IMG/VR virus record: IMGVR_UViG_3300047560_000929
Coordinates: 1 to 49,136 of that record
Reading direction: 5' to 3' (one strand)
Length of the DNA: 49,136 nt
Source of the DNA: a virus
The notes beneath the pieces were generated by a model. The model was not told where the DNA came from and made no database searches. It was given only the letters and a program-made list of their open reading frames with translations. Each line of letters begins with the position of its first letter. Positions within the stretch are counted from its first letter, which is position 1. Of this stretch, positions 8,136 to 17,247 are shown piece after piece. The position numbers were made by a program, and so were the translations under genes.

Positions 8136-8457
8136 AGCTTTATCTTTCCACAAAGACTGCGTTCTTTTCGCTAATGAAATGAACCTGCGACCCAATACCG
8201 ATGGCCTCCTTCAATACCACTATTTGCTAAATACCATACGGGGTTACAAACGACCTTTCCAGAAATGGCAGAAAAAAGATAAGATCGAAAACATAGAGCT
8301 TCTCAAAGAGTTCTATAGCTGCTCAAATGAAAAGGCTGAGGTTTTTTTGTCACTTCTATCGGATGAACAAATGAATGAAATAAAAAGAAAATTAGATAAA
8401 GGTGGCTTGAATGGTAAATCTAGAAGAACTGGTAGAGGTAACGCTAACGGAACCTGA
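8032..8457 (+). CDS. 62: Clamp loader small subunit (T4 gp62)
   Basis: 141 residues, shorter than T4 gp62 (187). The start (MMDLFKDTIPSI) resembles T4 MSLFKDDIQ, and VVNKALSFHKDCVLFANEMNL with a later YHYLLNTIRGYKRPFQKW block matches the gp62 core. Its position between gp44 and RegA is the conserved T4 order 45-44-62-regA. It forms the 4:1 complex with gp44. The end overlaps regA by 47 bases. Confidence 0.85.
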   Translation: MMDLFKDTIPSILQTKKEVITQENEGDYVPFVVNKALSFHKDCVLFANEMNLRPNTDGLLQYHYLLNTIRGYKRPFQKWQKKDKIENIELLKEFYSCSNEKAEVFLSLLSDEQMNEIKRKLDKGGLNGKSRRTGRGNANGT

Positions 8458-8815
8458 TGACTTTTTAAAGATCAGAGAAACCCTGTCTCGCATAGGTGTG
8501 GCCTCAAAGAAAGACAAGACGTTGTACCAGTCTTGTCATATCCTCCATAAAAGAGGTAAGTATTATGTGGTACACTTCAAACAATTATTCCTTTTAGATG
8601 GTAAGAAATCAGACTTCTCGGATGAAGATAGAGGTCGATTGAATACCATCGCAAATCTTTTGGAAGAATGGAATCTTCTCAAGCTTGTAGACGCTGATAA
8701 GAGCCAAGATCCAATATCACCTCTCAGCCATATCAAGATAATTCCTTTTAAAGAAAAAGACGAATGGAACCTTGTGACTAAATATAATATAGGTAAGAAG
8801 CGCAGGGAAGACTAA
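8411..8815 (+). CDS. regA: RegA translational repressor
   Basis: 134 residues. Near-identical blocks to T4 RegA are easy to see: EPDDFLKIRETLSRIGVA, KDKTLYQSCHILHKRGKYY and a C-terminal EWNLVTKYNIGK. RegA binds the ribosome-binding regions of early phage mRNAs, including those of gp44, gp45 and its own message, and represses translation. AU-rich start regions here are plausible targets, but no binding site can be assigned from sequence alone. Confidence 0.95.
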   Translation: MVNLEELVEVTLTEPDDFLKIRETLSRIGVASKKDKTLYQSCHILHKRGKYYVVHFKQLFLLDGKKSDFSDEDRGRLNTIANLLEEWNLLKLVDADKSQDPISPLSHIKIIPFKEKDEWNLVTKYNIGKKRRED

Positions 8816-10158
8816 TGGCTCAGTTTCGCAAGGACACCAATCAGTATTTACCACAAGAAAAAACAATCTTTGAAGTTGTTATGCTGGCTGACCAGTATGG
8901 TAATGTGATTGGACCTGCGAACCCATCTGGTATGGCTGTTGATGCTTTTGGTAGAGCTAGAGTTTCTAATCCTGTCACATTATTCGATTCTTTCCATAGA
9001 TACCAGGATAACGGTAAATTAAGCACGGCCAACTCAGCTATAGGCAGCACATATTCACACGATGCAAACTCATCTTCAATCTTACTAAACGTCACAACAG
9101 CAAACAATTCTTATGTCTATCGTGAATCGAATAAAGTATTTGCATATCAACCAGGCAAATCTTTACAAGTTCTTCAGACATTTGTGATGGCACCAGCGCA
9201 GACAGGCCTGCGCCAGAGATATGGCTATTTTGGAGCAGATAATGGTTTCTTCTTGGAGCAAGATGGTCATAACGTATATTTCGTAAGAAGATCGAAGTCT
9301 ACAGGTACAGTTGTAGAAACTCGCGTTGCACAAGCCGACTGGAACCACGATACTTTAGATGGCTCAAATGTAGGTGGATGGACACAATCACCTGGTTCAC
9401 AAGTAAATTCTAATCCTTCTGGATTAACTCTAGACCTATCTAAAGCACAAATTCTTTTCCATGATATTGAATGGCTTGGTGTTGGTTCTGTTCGTATGGG
9501 ATTTGTTATTAACGGTCAGCTAATACATTGCCACACATGGCATCATGCTAATCTAGCCAATACGACATATATGACAACGGCTTGTTTGCCTCTTCGTTGT
9601 GAGATACAAAATACAGCAAATACAGGTAACGCCAGTTCTCTTAGAGTTATTTGTTCTACCGTAATATCAGAAGGTGGTTATCAGTTAGTAGGTAACCCAA
9701 AAGCCGTTGGTCAATTACCAAACACATCATACACTCTAGCAACAGCTGGTGTTTTTTATCCTGTAGCGGCTATTCGCTTGAAATCGGAAAAAGCTGACGC
9801 TATTGTTATACCAACTAACTTCAGTGTTCTTGGTTTAACAGGCAATGGTACACGCATTGCGTATAGATTGATGAAAGGTGATGTAACCGGTGGTACATGG
9901 GTTGATTACGGCTCGGATTCGGCTGTCCAATATAATCTAACCGGCACAGGTGTTTCTAACACCACAACATTCGTTAATGGTTATGGATATGTCGCACAGC
10001 AAGGTAGCGGCCCAGGAACTCTTAACGCAAACGATTTTAGATTGCAGCTAGAAAGAAATAGCTTTACAGGCACGAATACGGCTGTTATACTTGCTGTCGC
10101 AGGTTATGGTAATAATGATACTTGTATCGGTTCACTTGATTGGGAAGAAATAAACTAA
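8815..10158 (+). CDS. Putative virion protein of a family seen in T4-like marine and rhizobial phages
   Basis: 447 residues, rich in N, S, T and G with many predicted beta strands and no membrane segment. It contains a segment (AFGRARVSNPVTLFDSFHRY) that I associate with structural proteins of unknown position in cyanophages and related myoviruses. It could be a tail-fibre, spike or head-decoration protein. It starts on the stop of regA (TAATG). Placement among replication genes is unusual for a structural gene but occurs in these phages. Confidence 0.55.
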   Translation: MAQFRKDTNQYLPQEKTIFEVVMLADQYGNVIGPANPSGMAVDAFGRARVSNPVTLFDSFHRYQDNGKLSTANSAIGSTYSHDANSSSILLNVTTANNSYVYRESNKVFAYQPGKSLQVLQTFVMAPAQTGLRQRYGYFGADNGFFLEQDGHNVYFVRRSKSTGTVVETRVAQADWNHDTLDGSNVGGWTQSPGSQVNSNPSGLTLDLSKAQILFHDIEWLGVGSVRMGFVINGQLIHCHTWHHANLANTTYMTTACLPLRCEIQNTANTGNASSLRVICSTVISEGGYQLVGNPKAVGQLPNTSYTLATAGVFYPVAAIRLKSEKADAIVIPTNFSVLGLTGNGTRIAYRLMKGDVTGGTWVDYGSDSAVQYNLTGTGVSNTTTFVNGYGYVAQQGSGPGTLNANDFRLQLERNSFTGTNTAVILAVAGYGNNDTCIGSLDWEEIN

Positions 10159-10176
10159 CATATAATGGAGTATATT

Positions 10177-10713
10177 ATGACACAGTTGAAAGTTTACAAG
10201 ACGCATCCAGATGTGGTTCTTCCCACGTTTGGCACAGAACAGGCCGCTTGCTTTGACATAGCTTTTCAGCATCATGGTAAAGGTGAATATGCTGGATATA
10301 ACAGTTTCAATGCACCATTTACCAGACAGTTTTTGATATTGACAGGTCAGATGGTATTGATGCCAGGTGACCGTATCATGGTACCAACAGGCCTAATCTT
10401 TGATATTCCAGAAGGTCATTCGCTTCGTATTCATCCTAGGTCAGGTCTGTCATATAAGCAAGGTCTGGTTCTCGCAAATATGGAAGCTGTAATTGATTCC
10501 GATTATTTTCATGAGACGTTTGTTTTGCTCACCAACTATTCTGATAATTCGATCTATATCTCTAGTGGTGACCGTATCGCACAGGCTGAATTGGTCCAGC
10601 AGTTGAAGTATGAAATTATAGAAACAGAAGAAGCGCCTACTCAAAAGACTGACCGAGTTGGTGGTCTAGGCTCAACAGGAGTTAAAAAGAAGAAGAATGC
10701 CAGCAGCACATAG
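10177..10713 (+). CDS. dut: dUTPase (dUTP diphosphatase)
   Basis: 178 residues from the ATG at 10177 (GGAG 6 bases upstream). All five trimeric dUTPase motifs are present: ACFDI (1), HPRSGLSYK (2), AVIDSDYFHE with the catalytic Asp (3), GDRIAQAEL (4) and RVGGLGSTG (5). It hydrolyses dUTP to dUMP and pyrophosphate, keeping uracil out of DNA. An insertion of about 20 residues follows motif 1 compared with short bacterial enzymes. Confidence 0.95.
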   Translation: MTQLKVYKTHPDVVLPTFGTEQAACFDIAFQHHGKGEYAGYNSFNAPFTRQFLILTGQMVLMPGDRIMVPTGLIFDIPEGHSLRIHPRSGLSYKQGLVLANMEAVIDSDYFHETFVLLTNYSDNSIYISSGDRIAQAELVQQLKYEIIETEEAPTQKTDRVGGLGSTGVKKKKNASST

Positions 10714-10981
10714 ACATGGTGACAGTAGAATTTGTGGTGCAACCACGGTTGTGAGTGGTCAAAGCACCGTATATGTGAATGGCAAACTTTGGGCCGTTGC
10801 TGGAGATGGTAACAGCCATGGTGGCGGCGCCCTTTCACCTAGTGGTTCAACCATCGAAATAAACGGTAAAAAGATAATCGTCAATGCACCAGATAGTGCA
10901 TCTGCGGATTCACTCTGCCCAATTCCACCACATTGTGGTCCTTCAACATCAGCCGGTAGTGGTGATGTTTTTGCCTATTGA
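10697..10981 (+). CDS. PAAR-domain spike-tip protein (T4 gp5.4-like)
   Basis: 94 residues, overlapping dut by 17 bases. It begins MPAAHRHGDSRICGATTVV, with a His/Cys set suited to metal binding, and continues with short Gly/Ser-rich beta repeats ending in another Cys/His group (CPIPPHCG). PAAR proteins cap the central tail spike of contractile tails and sharpen it for membrane puncture. This is good evidence for a myovirus-type tail. Confidence 0.88.
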   Translation: MPAAHRHGDSRICGATTVVSGQSTVYVNGKLWAVAGDGNSHGGGALSPSGSTIEINGKKIIVNAPDSASADSLCPIPPHCGPSTSAGSGDVFAY

Positions 10982-11008
10982 CAATGTAAGTATTTTGTGA
11001 TATAAATA
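10978..11008 (+). promoter_or_regulatory. Composite promoter: TTGACA-N17-TATAAA within a TATAAATA late-type motif
   Basis: TTGACA at 10978-10983, a 17-base spacer, then TATAAATA at 11001-11008. The second element serves both as a sigma70 -10 and as a T4-type late box. It lies 64 bases upstream of the hsp20 start. Confidence 0.65.
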
Positions 11009-11071
11009 GAAGTAACCTCGCCAAACGGGAGGTTGAAATTAAATCTAACTTGCTTAAAAGGAGTTAAAGAT

Positions 11072-11557
11072 ATGAATACAATCAATAAAGTTCCCTATTT
11101 CGATCCATTTTCTTTCCCTGATCTCACAAAGTCTGCTATTGGCTTTGATGATGTAGTTAAGAAGATCAATCAGATCACAGAAACCCTACCAAAGATTCCT
11201 ACTTATCCTCCATATAACATCCGTAAGGTTGAAGAGAATAAGTATGTTATCGAAGTTGCTGTTGCTGGCTTCGGTAGTCAAGACATTGAGGTAGAGATCG
11301 AAGACGGCACCCTTATCATCAAGGGTAATGTAAGTGCTTCTTCATATCCTGCAACCGAATATATCTTCAAGGGTATTGCAGATAGAGCATTTACACGCAA
11401 GTTCTCTCTTGCAGACACGGTCGTTGTTAGAAATGCCGACCTCATGAATGGTATGTTGAAGATCATGCTTGAACGTCTTATCCCAGAAGGTAAGAAGCCA
11501 AAGAAGATCAAGATCAACGAAGGTGAGAAGTCTGAGAAGCAATTCTTGGCTGATTAA
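11072..11557 (+). CDS. hsp20: Small heat-shock protein, Hsp20/alpha-crystallin family
   Basis: 161 residues from the ATG at 11072 (AAAGGAG 8 bases upstream). An alpha-crystallin domain spans about residues 40-145: YNIRKVEENKYVIEVAVAGF, the IEDGTLIIKG strand and a final NGMLKIMLERLIPEG. It acts as an ATP-independent holdase. Hsp20 genes are common in T4-like cyanophages and rhizobial phages and may help virion assembly or protect host proteins. The strong promoter suggests high expression. Confidence 0.93.
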   Translation: MNTINKVPYFDPFSFPDLTKSAIGFDDVVKKINQITETLPKIPTYPPYNIRKVEENKYVIEVAVAGFGSQDIEVEIEDGTLIIKGNVSASSYPATEYIFKGIADRAFTRKFSLADTVVVRNADLMNGMLKIMLERLIPEGKKPKKIKINEGEKSEKQFLAD

Positions 11558-11559
11558 TC

Positions 11560-11727
11560 ATGATGGATTTACTAAACTCCATCCATGAGAAAGTCAAGGA
11601 GTATAAACTTCAAAGACAAGCCGAACATGAATTGTTCCAGCTTACAGATCGTGAACTACAAGACTTAGGTATTAATAGATGCGATATATATCGTGTTGTA
11701 TATAAGGCCTATACGAAAGACAAATAA
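11560..11727 (+). CDS. DUF1127-family small protein
   Basis: 55 residues. The C-terminal half (ELFQLTDRELQDLGINRCDI) is the DUF1127 signature found in many alphaproteobacterial small proteins, some of which act in RNA turnover and phosphate or carbon metabolism. It starts 2 bases after the hsp20 stop and is followed by a hairpin, so it is co-transcribed with hsp20. A DUF1127 protein supports an alphaproteobacterial host. Confidence 0.8.
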   Translation: MMDLLNSIHEKVKEYKLQRQAEHELFQLTDRELQDLGINRCDIYRVVYKAYTKDK

Positions 11728-11730
11728 GTA

Positions 11731-11757
11731 GAGGGGGAGAAATTCCCCTCTTGACTT
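11731..11757 (+). terminator. Short GC hairpin terminator-like element
   Basis: GAGGGG (11731-11736) pairs with CCCCTC (11745-11750), followed by TTGACTTT. It ends the hsp20/DUF1127 unit. TTGACT-N17-TAATAT (11751-11779) overlaps it and could be a weak promoter for the next gene. Confidence 0.5.
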
Positions 11758-11777
11758 TATATGGAGCTTATTGTAAT

Positions 11778-11927
11778 ATGTGGAGACTATGGGCAAAAGC
11801 TCTAGGTGAAAAGCATGGAAAGACCGATAAAGAAGCAGACAAGATCGCATTGATCCGCACTCTAATTATTCTGTGCTATATAATAACGAACATCTTTATT
11901 GTGGCAGGTGTGATAAGGCATTGGTGA
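11778..11927 (+). CDS. Small single-pass membrane protein
   Basis: 49 residues: a charged N-terminal half (MWRLWAKALGEKHGKTDKE) and one transmembrane helix (about residues 28-45, LIILCYIITNIFIVAGVI). The stop TGA overlaps the ATG of the next gene. I recall similar short proteins starting MW(R/K)LWAKALGEK in rhizobial T4-like phages; the function is unknown. Confidence 0.7.
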   Translation: MWRLWAKALGEKHGKTDKEADKIALIRTLIILCYIITNIFIVAGVIRHW

Positions 11928-12691
11928 TGACATATAATTTTGTAGATGGTCCTGTGAAGCCTAAGAAGGCACTCGTAATTACTCCCACTGTAGGTTCTGC
12001 TAAGATCATTAGTGCAATATCTAGTGTGAATAATCAAACCTATCCTAATGTAGAACATCTGATCGTTGTTGATGGGCCAGAATATGAACATAAGTTCTAT
12101 AGCAATTTTGCTTTCAACGAAGACTATCTAAAAACATTCAAGACACATGTATTACCCTACAACACCGGTCATGGTTCGCAAGGTTACTATGGGCATCGCA
12201 TCTATGCGGCTTTTGCTCACCTTGTAGACCATGACTATATCTTTTTCCTTGATGATGATAATTGGTATGAGTCTAATCATGTTGAGACCCTTGTGAAAGT
12301 TCTTGAGCAGAATGATTTTGCATATTCTCTCCGCTCAATTTATGATAAAGACCAAAACTATGTCTGTGATGATAACTGTGAAAGCCTTGGTATGTGGCCA
12401 ATCTTCTTCACACATGAAGATCCACAATATCTAATCGACACATCAGCCTTTGCTTTCCGTCGAGAGTTTTTAATTAAATGCTCACAGTTCTGGCATCATG
12501 GTTGGGGTGGTGATCGTAACTTCTTGTATGCGGTTAAAGATCATTGTAGATGGGATACAAATGGTCAGCATACACTATGCTATCGTCTTGATGGTAATCC
12601 AAACTCAGTGACAGCCGACTTCTTTGAACAAGGTAACGAAATACAATTTAAACATTATAAAGGGAAACTTCCATGGCTAAAGACCTCGTAA
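11927..12691 (+). CDS. Family 2 glycosyltransferase
   Basis: 254 residues from the ATG at 11927, which overlaps the previous TGA; an upstream in-frame CTG/TTG region lies inside the small membrane gene and is rejected. GT-A features: ALVITPTVGSA at the N-terminus, VNNQTYPNVEHLIVVDGPE and FFLDDDNWYE, the DxD-type metal site. First gene of a long glycan cassette. Confidence 0.82.
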   Translation: MTYNFVDGPVKPKKALVITPTVGSAKIISAISSVNNQTYPNVEHLIVVDGPEYEHKFYSNFAFNEDYLKTFKTHVLPYNTGHGSQGYYGHRIYAAFAHLVDHDYIFFLDDDNWYESNHVETLVKVLEQNDFAYSLRSIYDKDQNYVCDDNCESLGMWPIFFTHEDPQYLIDTSAFAFRREFLIKCSQFWHHGWGGDRNFLYAVKDHCRWDTNGQHTLCYRLDGNPNSVTADFFEQGNEIQFKHYKGKLPWLKTS

Positions 12692-13584
12692 TTGGTGCTG
12701 TATCAGATTATAATTTTGACAAGATCGAGACATGGCTAAACTCTCTACAGAGGTCTGGCTATAATGGTAATATTGCTCTTGTTGCATATAACATGTCAGC
12801 CGAGACAGTGAATAAACTTTCTAACCGTGGTATCCAATATATCTTCGGCTTTGAACGTGATTCTGCTGGTAACTTTGTCTATAACAATAAGGCCTTCAGC
12901 ATCATGATTGAACGCTTTATTCATATGTGGTACTTCATCAAGAATATGCAAGAAGATACCGAATATGTAATCACTACAGATGTTCGTGACGTTGTTTTTC
13001 AAACCAACCCTTCTACATGGCTTCGTAGTATGACCGATAAGAAGAGTGTATTCGTTGCTACAGAAAACCTTGTGTATGAGCAAGAACCTTGGGGTAGAAA
13101 CAATCTACTCAATTCATTTGGTCAGTTGATGTATGACCATTTGAAAGATCGACCAATCTATTGTGCCGGCGTTATTGCAGGTAAAAAGCAGGCTATGCTC
13201 GATTTGTTCTTGAATGTGTTTCTACTTTCAAAGAGCGCGCCGGCACATGTTGTTGGTGGCGGTGGGCCTGACCAAGCAGCATTGAATATTACGATTGGTC
13301 TTGAGCAGTTCGCCAAGACTATAGGTTTCATGTGCCCAGAGAATGACTTCGCCATACATGCAGGTACTACACTAGAAGCCATTAAGTCTGGCTCTGGAGA
13401 TATTGGCGCTACATACCTCCGTGATCCATCTGTTCTCGAAACATATGCGCGAAATCTTTTGTTTGCTGAGCCAATCATGAAAGATGGTCTGGTTTGCAAT
13501 AAAGATGGTAAGCCTTATTGCATTGTTCACCAGTATGATCGTGTTAATTCATGGCGTGATTTGATTGATAGGAAATATAGATGA
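12673..13584 (+). CDS. Glycosyltransferase-like protein
   Basis: 303 residues. The pattern is of a nucleotide-diphospho-sugar transferase: LVIGAVSDYNFDKIETWL start, ITTDVRDVVF with a DxxD-type motif, and a C-terminal acceptor region with GGGGPDQAALN. The exact family is unclear. It overlaps its neighbours by 19 and 4 bases, so it is co-translated in the cassette. Confidence 0.68.
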   Translation: MAKDLVIGAVSDYNFDKIETWLNSLQRSGYNGNIALVAYNMSAETVNKLSNRGIQYIFGFERDSAGNFVYNNKAFSIMIERFIHMWYFIKNMQEDTEYVITTDVRDVVFQTNPSTWLRSMTDKKSVFVATENLVYEQEPWGRNNLLNSFGQLMYDHLKDRPIYCAGVIAGKKQAMLDLFLNVFLLSKSAPAHVVGGGGPDQAALNITIGLEQFAKTIGFMCPENDFAIHAGTTLEAIKSGSGDIGATYLRDPSVLETYARNLLFAEPIMKDGLVCNKDGKPYCIVHQYDRVNSWRDLIDRKYR

Positions 13585-14177
13585 CAATTATTTTTACTGA
13601 TACTGATTTTATGACAGTTAGAGAGCTTGAAACTGAGACTGGTTGGCCTCTTGACTGGACTTCCACCAAAGGTCTTAGCCCATACATTAAGAGATTGAAG
13701 GGTGATGTTGTTGGTATTGAAATTGGCACCTGCCGAGCAGAAAGTACCTATCTCATCCTTGATGAATGTCAGAATGTGAAGAAGATTTATACTATCGATC
13801 CTTTCGAATCTTATGAAGATTGGTGTGGTGGTATTGATCAGACTACAATGGATAAGTTTGAGGCTATCGCTAAAGAAAACCTTAGCAAGTTTGGTGATAG
13901 GGTTGAGATGGTCAAGAAATCTTCTGTAGATGCTTTAGATACTTTTGAAGATGGTAAAGCAGATTTCGTATTCATTGATGGTGATCATTCGTATGAAGCC
14001 ACATATAATGATCTCTGCAACTACTATCCTAAACTCCGTGCTGGTGGGCTTTTCTCAGGGCATGACTATAATCTTCATGAGGTAAAGAAGGCTATTGCCG
14101 ACTTCAGAGAGAAGTTTAAGGTTAGAATACCCATTCAGATGTCTATTAACAACGTCTGGTTCTGGTATAAGGCATGA
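13581..14177 (+). CDS. SAM-dependent methyltransferase (class I, Methyltransf_24-like)
   Basis: 198 residues. Motif I reads VVGIEIGTCRAESTYLI, motif II IYTIDPFES, and ADFVFIDGDHSYEATYNDL is typical of the Methyltransf_24/cephalosporin-hydroxylase-like group. It probably methylates a sugar made by the cassette. It overlaps both neighbours by 4 bases (ATGA). Confidence 0.82.
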   Translation: MTIIFTDTDFMTVRELETETGWPLDWTSTKGLSPYIKRLKGDVVGIEIGTCRAESTYLILDECQNVKKIYTIDPFESYEDWCGGIDQTTMDKFEAIAKENLSKFGDRVEMVKKSSVDALDTFEDGKADFVFIDGDHSYEATYNDLCNYYPKLRAGGLFSGHDYNLHEVKKAIADFREKFKVRIPIQMSINNVWFWYKA

Positions 14178-15046
14178 GAGACCTGAAACTAGGGTTTGCC
14201 GATACCTTCGATACGGCTAAGAGGTTCTTCACAGAGACCTTGTCGCAATATTATAATGTGATTCGTGATGACGATGCACCAGATTACCTGATTTTTGGTG
14301 ACAGAAATTTTGGCGAAACGCATTATAGATATACAGAATGTAAAAAGATATTCTACACAGGTGAGAATATCTGGCCTAACTACTTCACATATGATCATGC
14401 AATAAGCTTTGATCATGAGAACTCACCAAAGCACTATCGACTGCCTCTATATGTTCTTGAGATGAAGATGATGACATATGAAGGTTGGACTGATGATTAT
14501 CTTTATCTTGTAAACCGCAAGATAGATGTTGAGCAAGAGTATGCCAACAAGAAGAGGTTCTGCACCTTCGTTCAAAGCAATCCTACCTGTGAGATGCGTA
14601 ATAACTTCTTCAAGTTTCTTGATGGCAAGAAGCGCGTTGACTCCGCGGGCCCGCACCTGAACAATACAGGTTTCATTCTACCTAGAACAGGTATGCACCA
14701 CAAGTTAAACTTCGCCAGAGAAGGTAAGTTTAACATCGCATTTGAGAATGGCTCTCGTAGAGGTTATGCGACTGAAAAAATATTGAATGCCTTCTATTCA
14801 AATACGATACCGATCTATTGGGGTTCTGATAGCATTGGTCGAGAGTTTAACACGAAAGCTTTTATCAACTGCCATGATTATCAGACCTTTGATCAGGTAA
14901 TCGATAGAGTATTTGAGATAGATAATAATAAGAACCTGTATTGTGAGATGTTATCTGAACCTGTATTCAAAAAGAATATACCTAACGAATATACAAATCT
15001 ACACTCTTTCTATAAGTGGTTCGATACTTTTGTTTATGAGGGATAA
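14174..15046 (+). CDS. Family 10 glycosyltransferase (alpha-1,3-fucosyltransferase-like)
   Basis: 290 residues. The C-terminal half carries the hallmark GT10 donor-binding stretch, FNIAFENGSRRGYATEKILN followed by AFYSNTIPIYWGS. The N-terminal half (YLIFGDRNF, KIFYTGENIWPN) matches the acceptor lobe. The usual donor is GDP-fucose, but no fucose-synthesis genes are visible in the window, so the donor would have to come from the host or another phage locus. Confidence 0.87.
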   Translation: MRDLKLGFADTFDTAKRFFTETLSQYYNVIRDDDAPDYLIFGDRNFGETHYRYTECKKIFYTGENIWPNYFTYDHAISFDHENSPKHYRLPLYVLEMKMMTYEGWTDDYLYLVNRKIDVEQEYANKKRFCTFVQSNPTCEMRNNFFKFLDGKKRVDSAGPHLNNTGFILPRTGMHHKLNFAREGKFNIAFENGSRRGYATEKILNAFYSNTIPIYWGSDSIGREFNTKAFINCHDYQTFDQVIDRVFEIDNNKNLYCEMLSEPVFKKNIPNEYTNLHSFYKWFDTFVYEG

Positions 15047-15997
15047 ATGGCAAACATTCTTTTTGTGGTACATCGGTATGTGCCTTTTTCTGGTGGTTCT
15101 GAATACTTTGTGAGAGATATGGCCGAAGAGTGTTTAGCTCGCGGGCATAGAGTTACAGTTCTTGCACATGAGAATAAAGGTGATCAGAACGGTGTTACTG
15201 TCTCATCTGATTATCAGATATTGATGAAAAAGTGGGATCTAATACTTGTTCACGGTGCCGATGTTATCTCACAGAACATCGCACATATCAATGCTTACAC
15301 AATCAAATCTCCTGTAGTCTATATGCTAATCAAGCCTAGCGAATCCGCAGAGGCTATAAATGGTATGAAGCATCACAAGTTCATATCATATTCTACATCA
15401 ATGGACATTGAACACATCAAGGCGCACGGGTATGGGTATCATGTCGATAAGGCTAGAAGAATCCGTCATGGTGTAATACCTGAAACCACCATCTACGAAA
15501 AGAATATGAAGTGTGATGTGCCTATCTGGGTGAGCGCAGGTGGTTATTATCCACATAAGGGTATGGTTGCTCTTGGTCATGCTTTCGAGAACTCTGATGT
15601 TCCTGGTGAATTGCATCTTTATGGATATGCAGAGGGACCAGGCCCTAAGCCAAGCGACAGAGTAAAGGTACATTTTGGTTCACCTCGTGATGAGGTGATG
15701 CACATGATTGCCAATGCTGATGGGTATATCATGAATAGCTATGAAGAAGGATTTGGTCTGGTTCTTCTTGAGGCTATGATGAATAAGACTCCTTGGTTTG
15801 CCAGAAACATTGCAGGCGCGGCTGATATGAAGCAGTATGGTCATGTCTATGAGAATGAAAAAGAGCTAATGGAGATGTTGAAGTCATATGTAAGAGTTGA
15901 CAAAGACATTGAAGATGCTTATAATTACGCAATGTCAAATCATACTATCGTGAATACGGTAAATGATATTGAAGATATTTTGTGGGGATTGATATGA
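15047..15997 (+). CDS. Family 4 glycosyltransferase
   Basis: 316 residues, GT-B fold. The N-terminal domain begins ILFVVHRYVPFSGGSEYFV, typical of GT4. The C-terminal domain has WVSAGGYYPHKG and the EX7E-type motif EEGFGLVLLEAM. The protein is shorter than most GT4 enzymes. A perfect promoter lies in its last 100 bases. Confidence 0.85.
   Translation: MANILFVVHRYVPFSGGSEYFVRDMAEECLARGHRVTVLAHENKGDQNGVTVSSDYQILMKKWDLILVHGADVISQNIAHINAYTIKSPVVYMLIKPSESAEAINGMKHHKFISYSTSMDIEHIKAHGYGYHVDKARRIRHGVIPETTIYEKNMKCDVPIWVSAGGYYPHKGMVALGHAFENSDVPGELHLYGYAEGPGPKPSDRVKVHFGSPRDEVMHMIANADGYIMNSYEEGFGLVLLEAMMNKTPWFARNIAGAADMKQYGHVYENEKELMEMLKSYVRVDKDIEDAYNYAMSNHTIVNTVNDIEDILWGLI
15897..15925 (+). promoter_or_regulatory. 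Perfect consensus promoter inside a coding region
   Basis: TTGACA (15897-15902), 17-base spacer, TATAAT (15920-15925), about 70 bases before the next gene start. It could drive the second half of the glycan cassette separately. Confidence 0.6.
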
Positions 15998-17247
15998 ATG
16001 TAGCAGTAATTGGTGCTGGTGGGCACGTTGGTTTTCCATTCTCTTTGGTTGTGGCCAATGCTGGTCACAAGGTTTATGGTATCGAAATAAACGAGAGACT
16101 TTGTTATGAGCTAAACTGTGGTATCATTCCATATATTGAGAATGGCGCAGACAAGATATTTGATGGTCTACTAGAGAGCGGCAAGCTTCACTTTACACCA
16201 GATTCTTCTGAGGTGTATGATTGTGATGTTGTCGCTATTATGATTGGTACTCCTGTTGATGGTGAAGGTAATCCAAGGCTTGATGATATTCTAGATTATG
16301 TGAGGTTTGATTTATCTTCTAATATGAAAGAAGGTCAGCTTGTTATTCTCCGTTCTACTGTATCACCTGGCACAACTGAGATCATCAAGAGAGAGCTTGA
16401 GAAATTCACCGAAATGAAAGAAGGTGAAGACTTCTATCTCGTATTCTGCCCTGAGCGTGTGGCGCAGGCCCACGGTATTGAAGAATCAAAGAAGTTTCCG
16501 CAACTGGTTGGCGCTTTCTCTGAAACCTCATTTAAGAAGGCCGAGACTTTCTTCAAGACCTTTGTTGAGACTGAATGTTTCTATCTTACACCTCGTGAGG
16601 CTGAGGTTGGTAAGCTGATTACCAATATGTACCGTTACATTAACTTTGCTCTTGCTAATGAGTTCTTCATGATTGCAGATAAGCAGGGTGTGGATATCCA
16701 TAAGGTAATCGCAGCGGCTAATCATGGCTATAACCGTATGGGTGTTCCTCTGCCTGGTCCTAATGTTGGTGGTCCTTGCCTGTTCAAGGACGGTAAGTTT
16801 TTACTCACCGATATTCACTTTGCAGACCTCATTCAGACCAGCTTCCATATCAATGAAGGTATGCCTGATTATGTTTTCAATCGTATTAAGGGTATGAATC
16901 CTAACATACAAAAAGTTCTGATACTCGGTCTAGCTTTCAAGGCTGATTGTGATGATACGAGAAATAGCTTGTCATATAAGCTTATCAAGGTATGTAAGAA
17001 GAATGGTGTTGAGCATGAGGCTATTGATCCTTATGTTGCTGGCTATAACTTCAACCTAGATGAACTGTGTGACAAAGCTGAATATGATGCCGTTATTCTA
17101 ATGACACCACATAAGAAGTTCAAGGATGAATATGCTAAGTATATCGGTGGCCTGAGAGATGATTGTCTGATCGTTGACATTTGGAAATCTTGGGACATTA
17201 GCAAAAATTCTTATAATGGAATCTATAGAGTGGGAGATATAGCATGA
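15994..17247 (+). CDS. UDP-glucose/UDP-ManNAc-type nucleotide-sugar dehydrogenase
   Basis: 417 residues from the ATG at 15994 (GGGGA 6 bases upstream). It has a Rossmann motif (VIGAGGHVGFP), MIGTPVDGEG and SPGTTE segments, VFCPERVAQ, and the catalytic Cys region GGPCLFKDG. This is the UDPGDH superfamily; the wording is closer to WecC/WbpA than to Ugd. It oxidises C6 of a nucleotide sugar to a uronic acid, giving an acidic sugar donor for the cassette. Confidence 0.88.
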   Translation: MNVAVIGAGGHVGFPFSLVVANAGHKVYGIEINERLCYELNCGIIPYIENGADKIFDGLLESGKLHFTPDSSEVYDCDVVAIMIGTPVDGEGNPRLDDILDYVRFDLSSNMKEGQLVILRSTVSPGTTEIIKRELEKFTEMKEGEDFYLVFCPERVAQAHGIEESKKFPQLVGAFSETSFKKAETFFKTFVETECFYLTPREAEVGKLITNMYRYINFALANEFFMIADKQGVDIHKVIAAANHGYNRMGVPLPGPNVGGPCLFKDGKFLLTDIHFADLIQTSFHINEGMPDYVFNRIKGMNPNIQKVLILGLAFKADCDDTRNSLSYKLIKVCKKNGVEHEAIDPYVAGYNFNLDELCDKAEYDAVILMTPHKKFKDEYAKYIGGLRDDCLIVDIWKSWDISKNSYNGIYRVGDIA

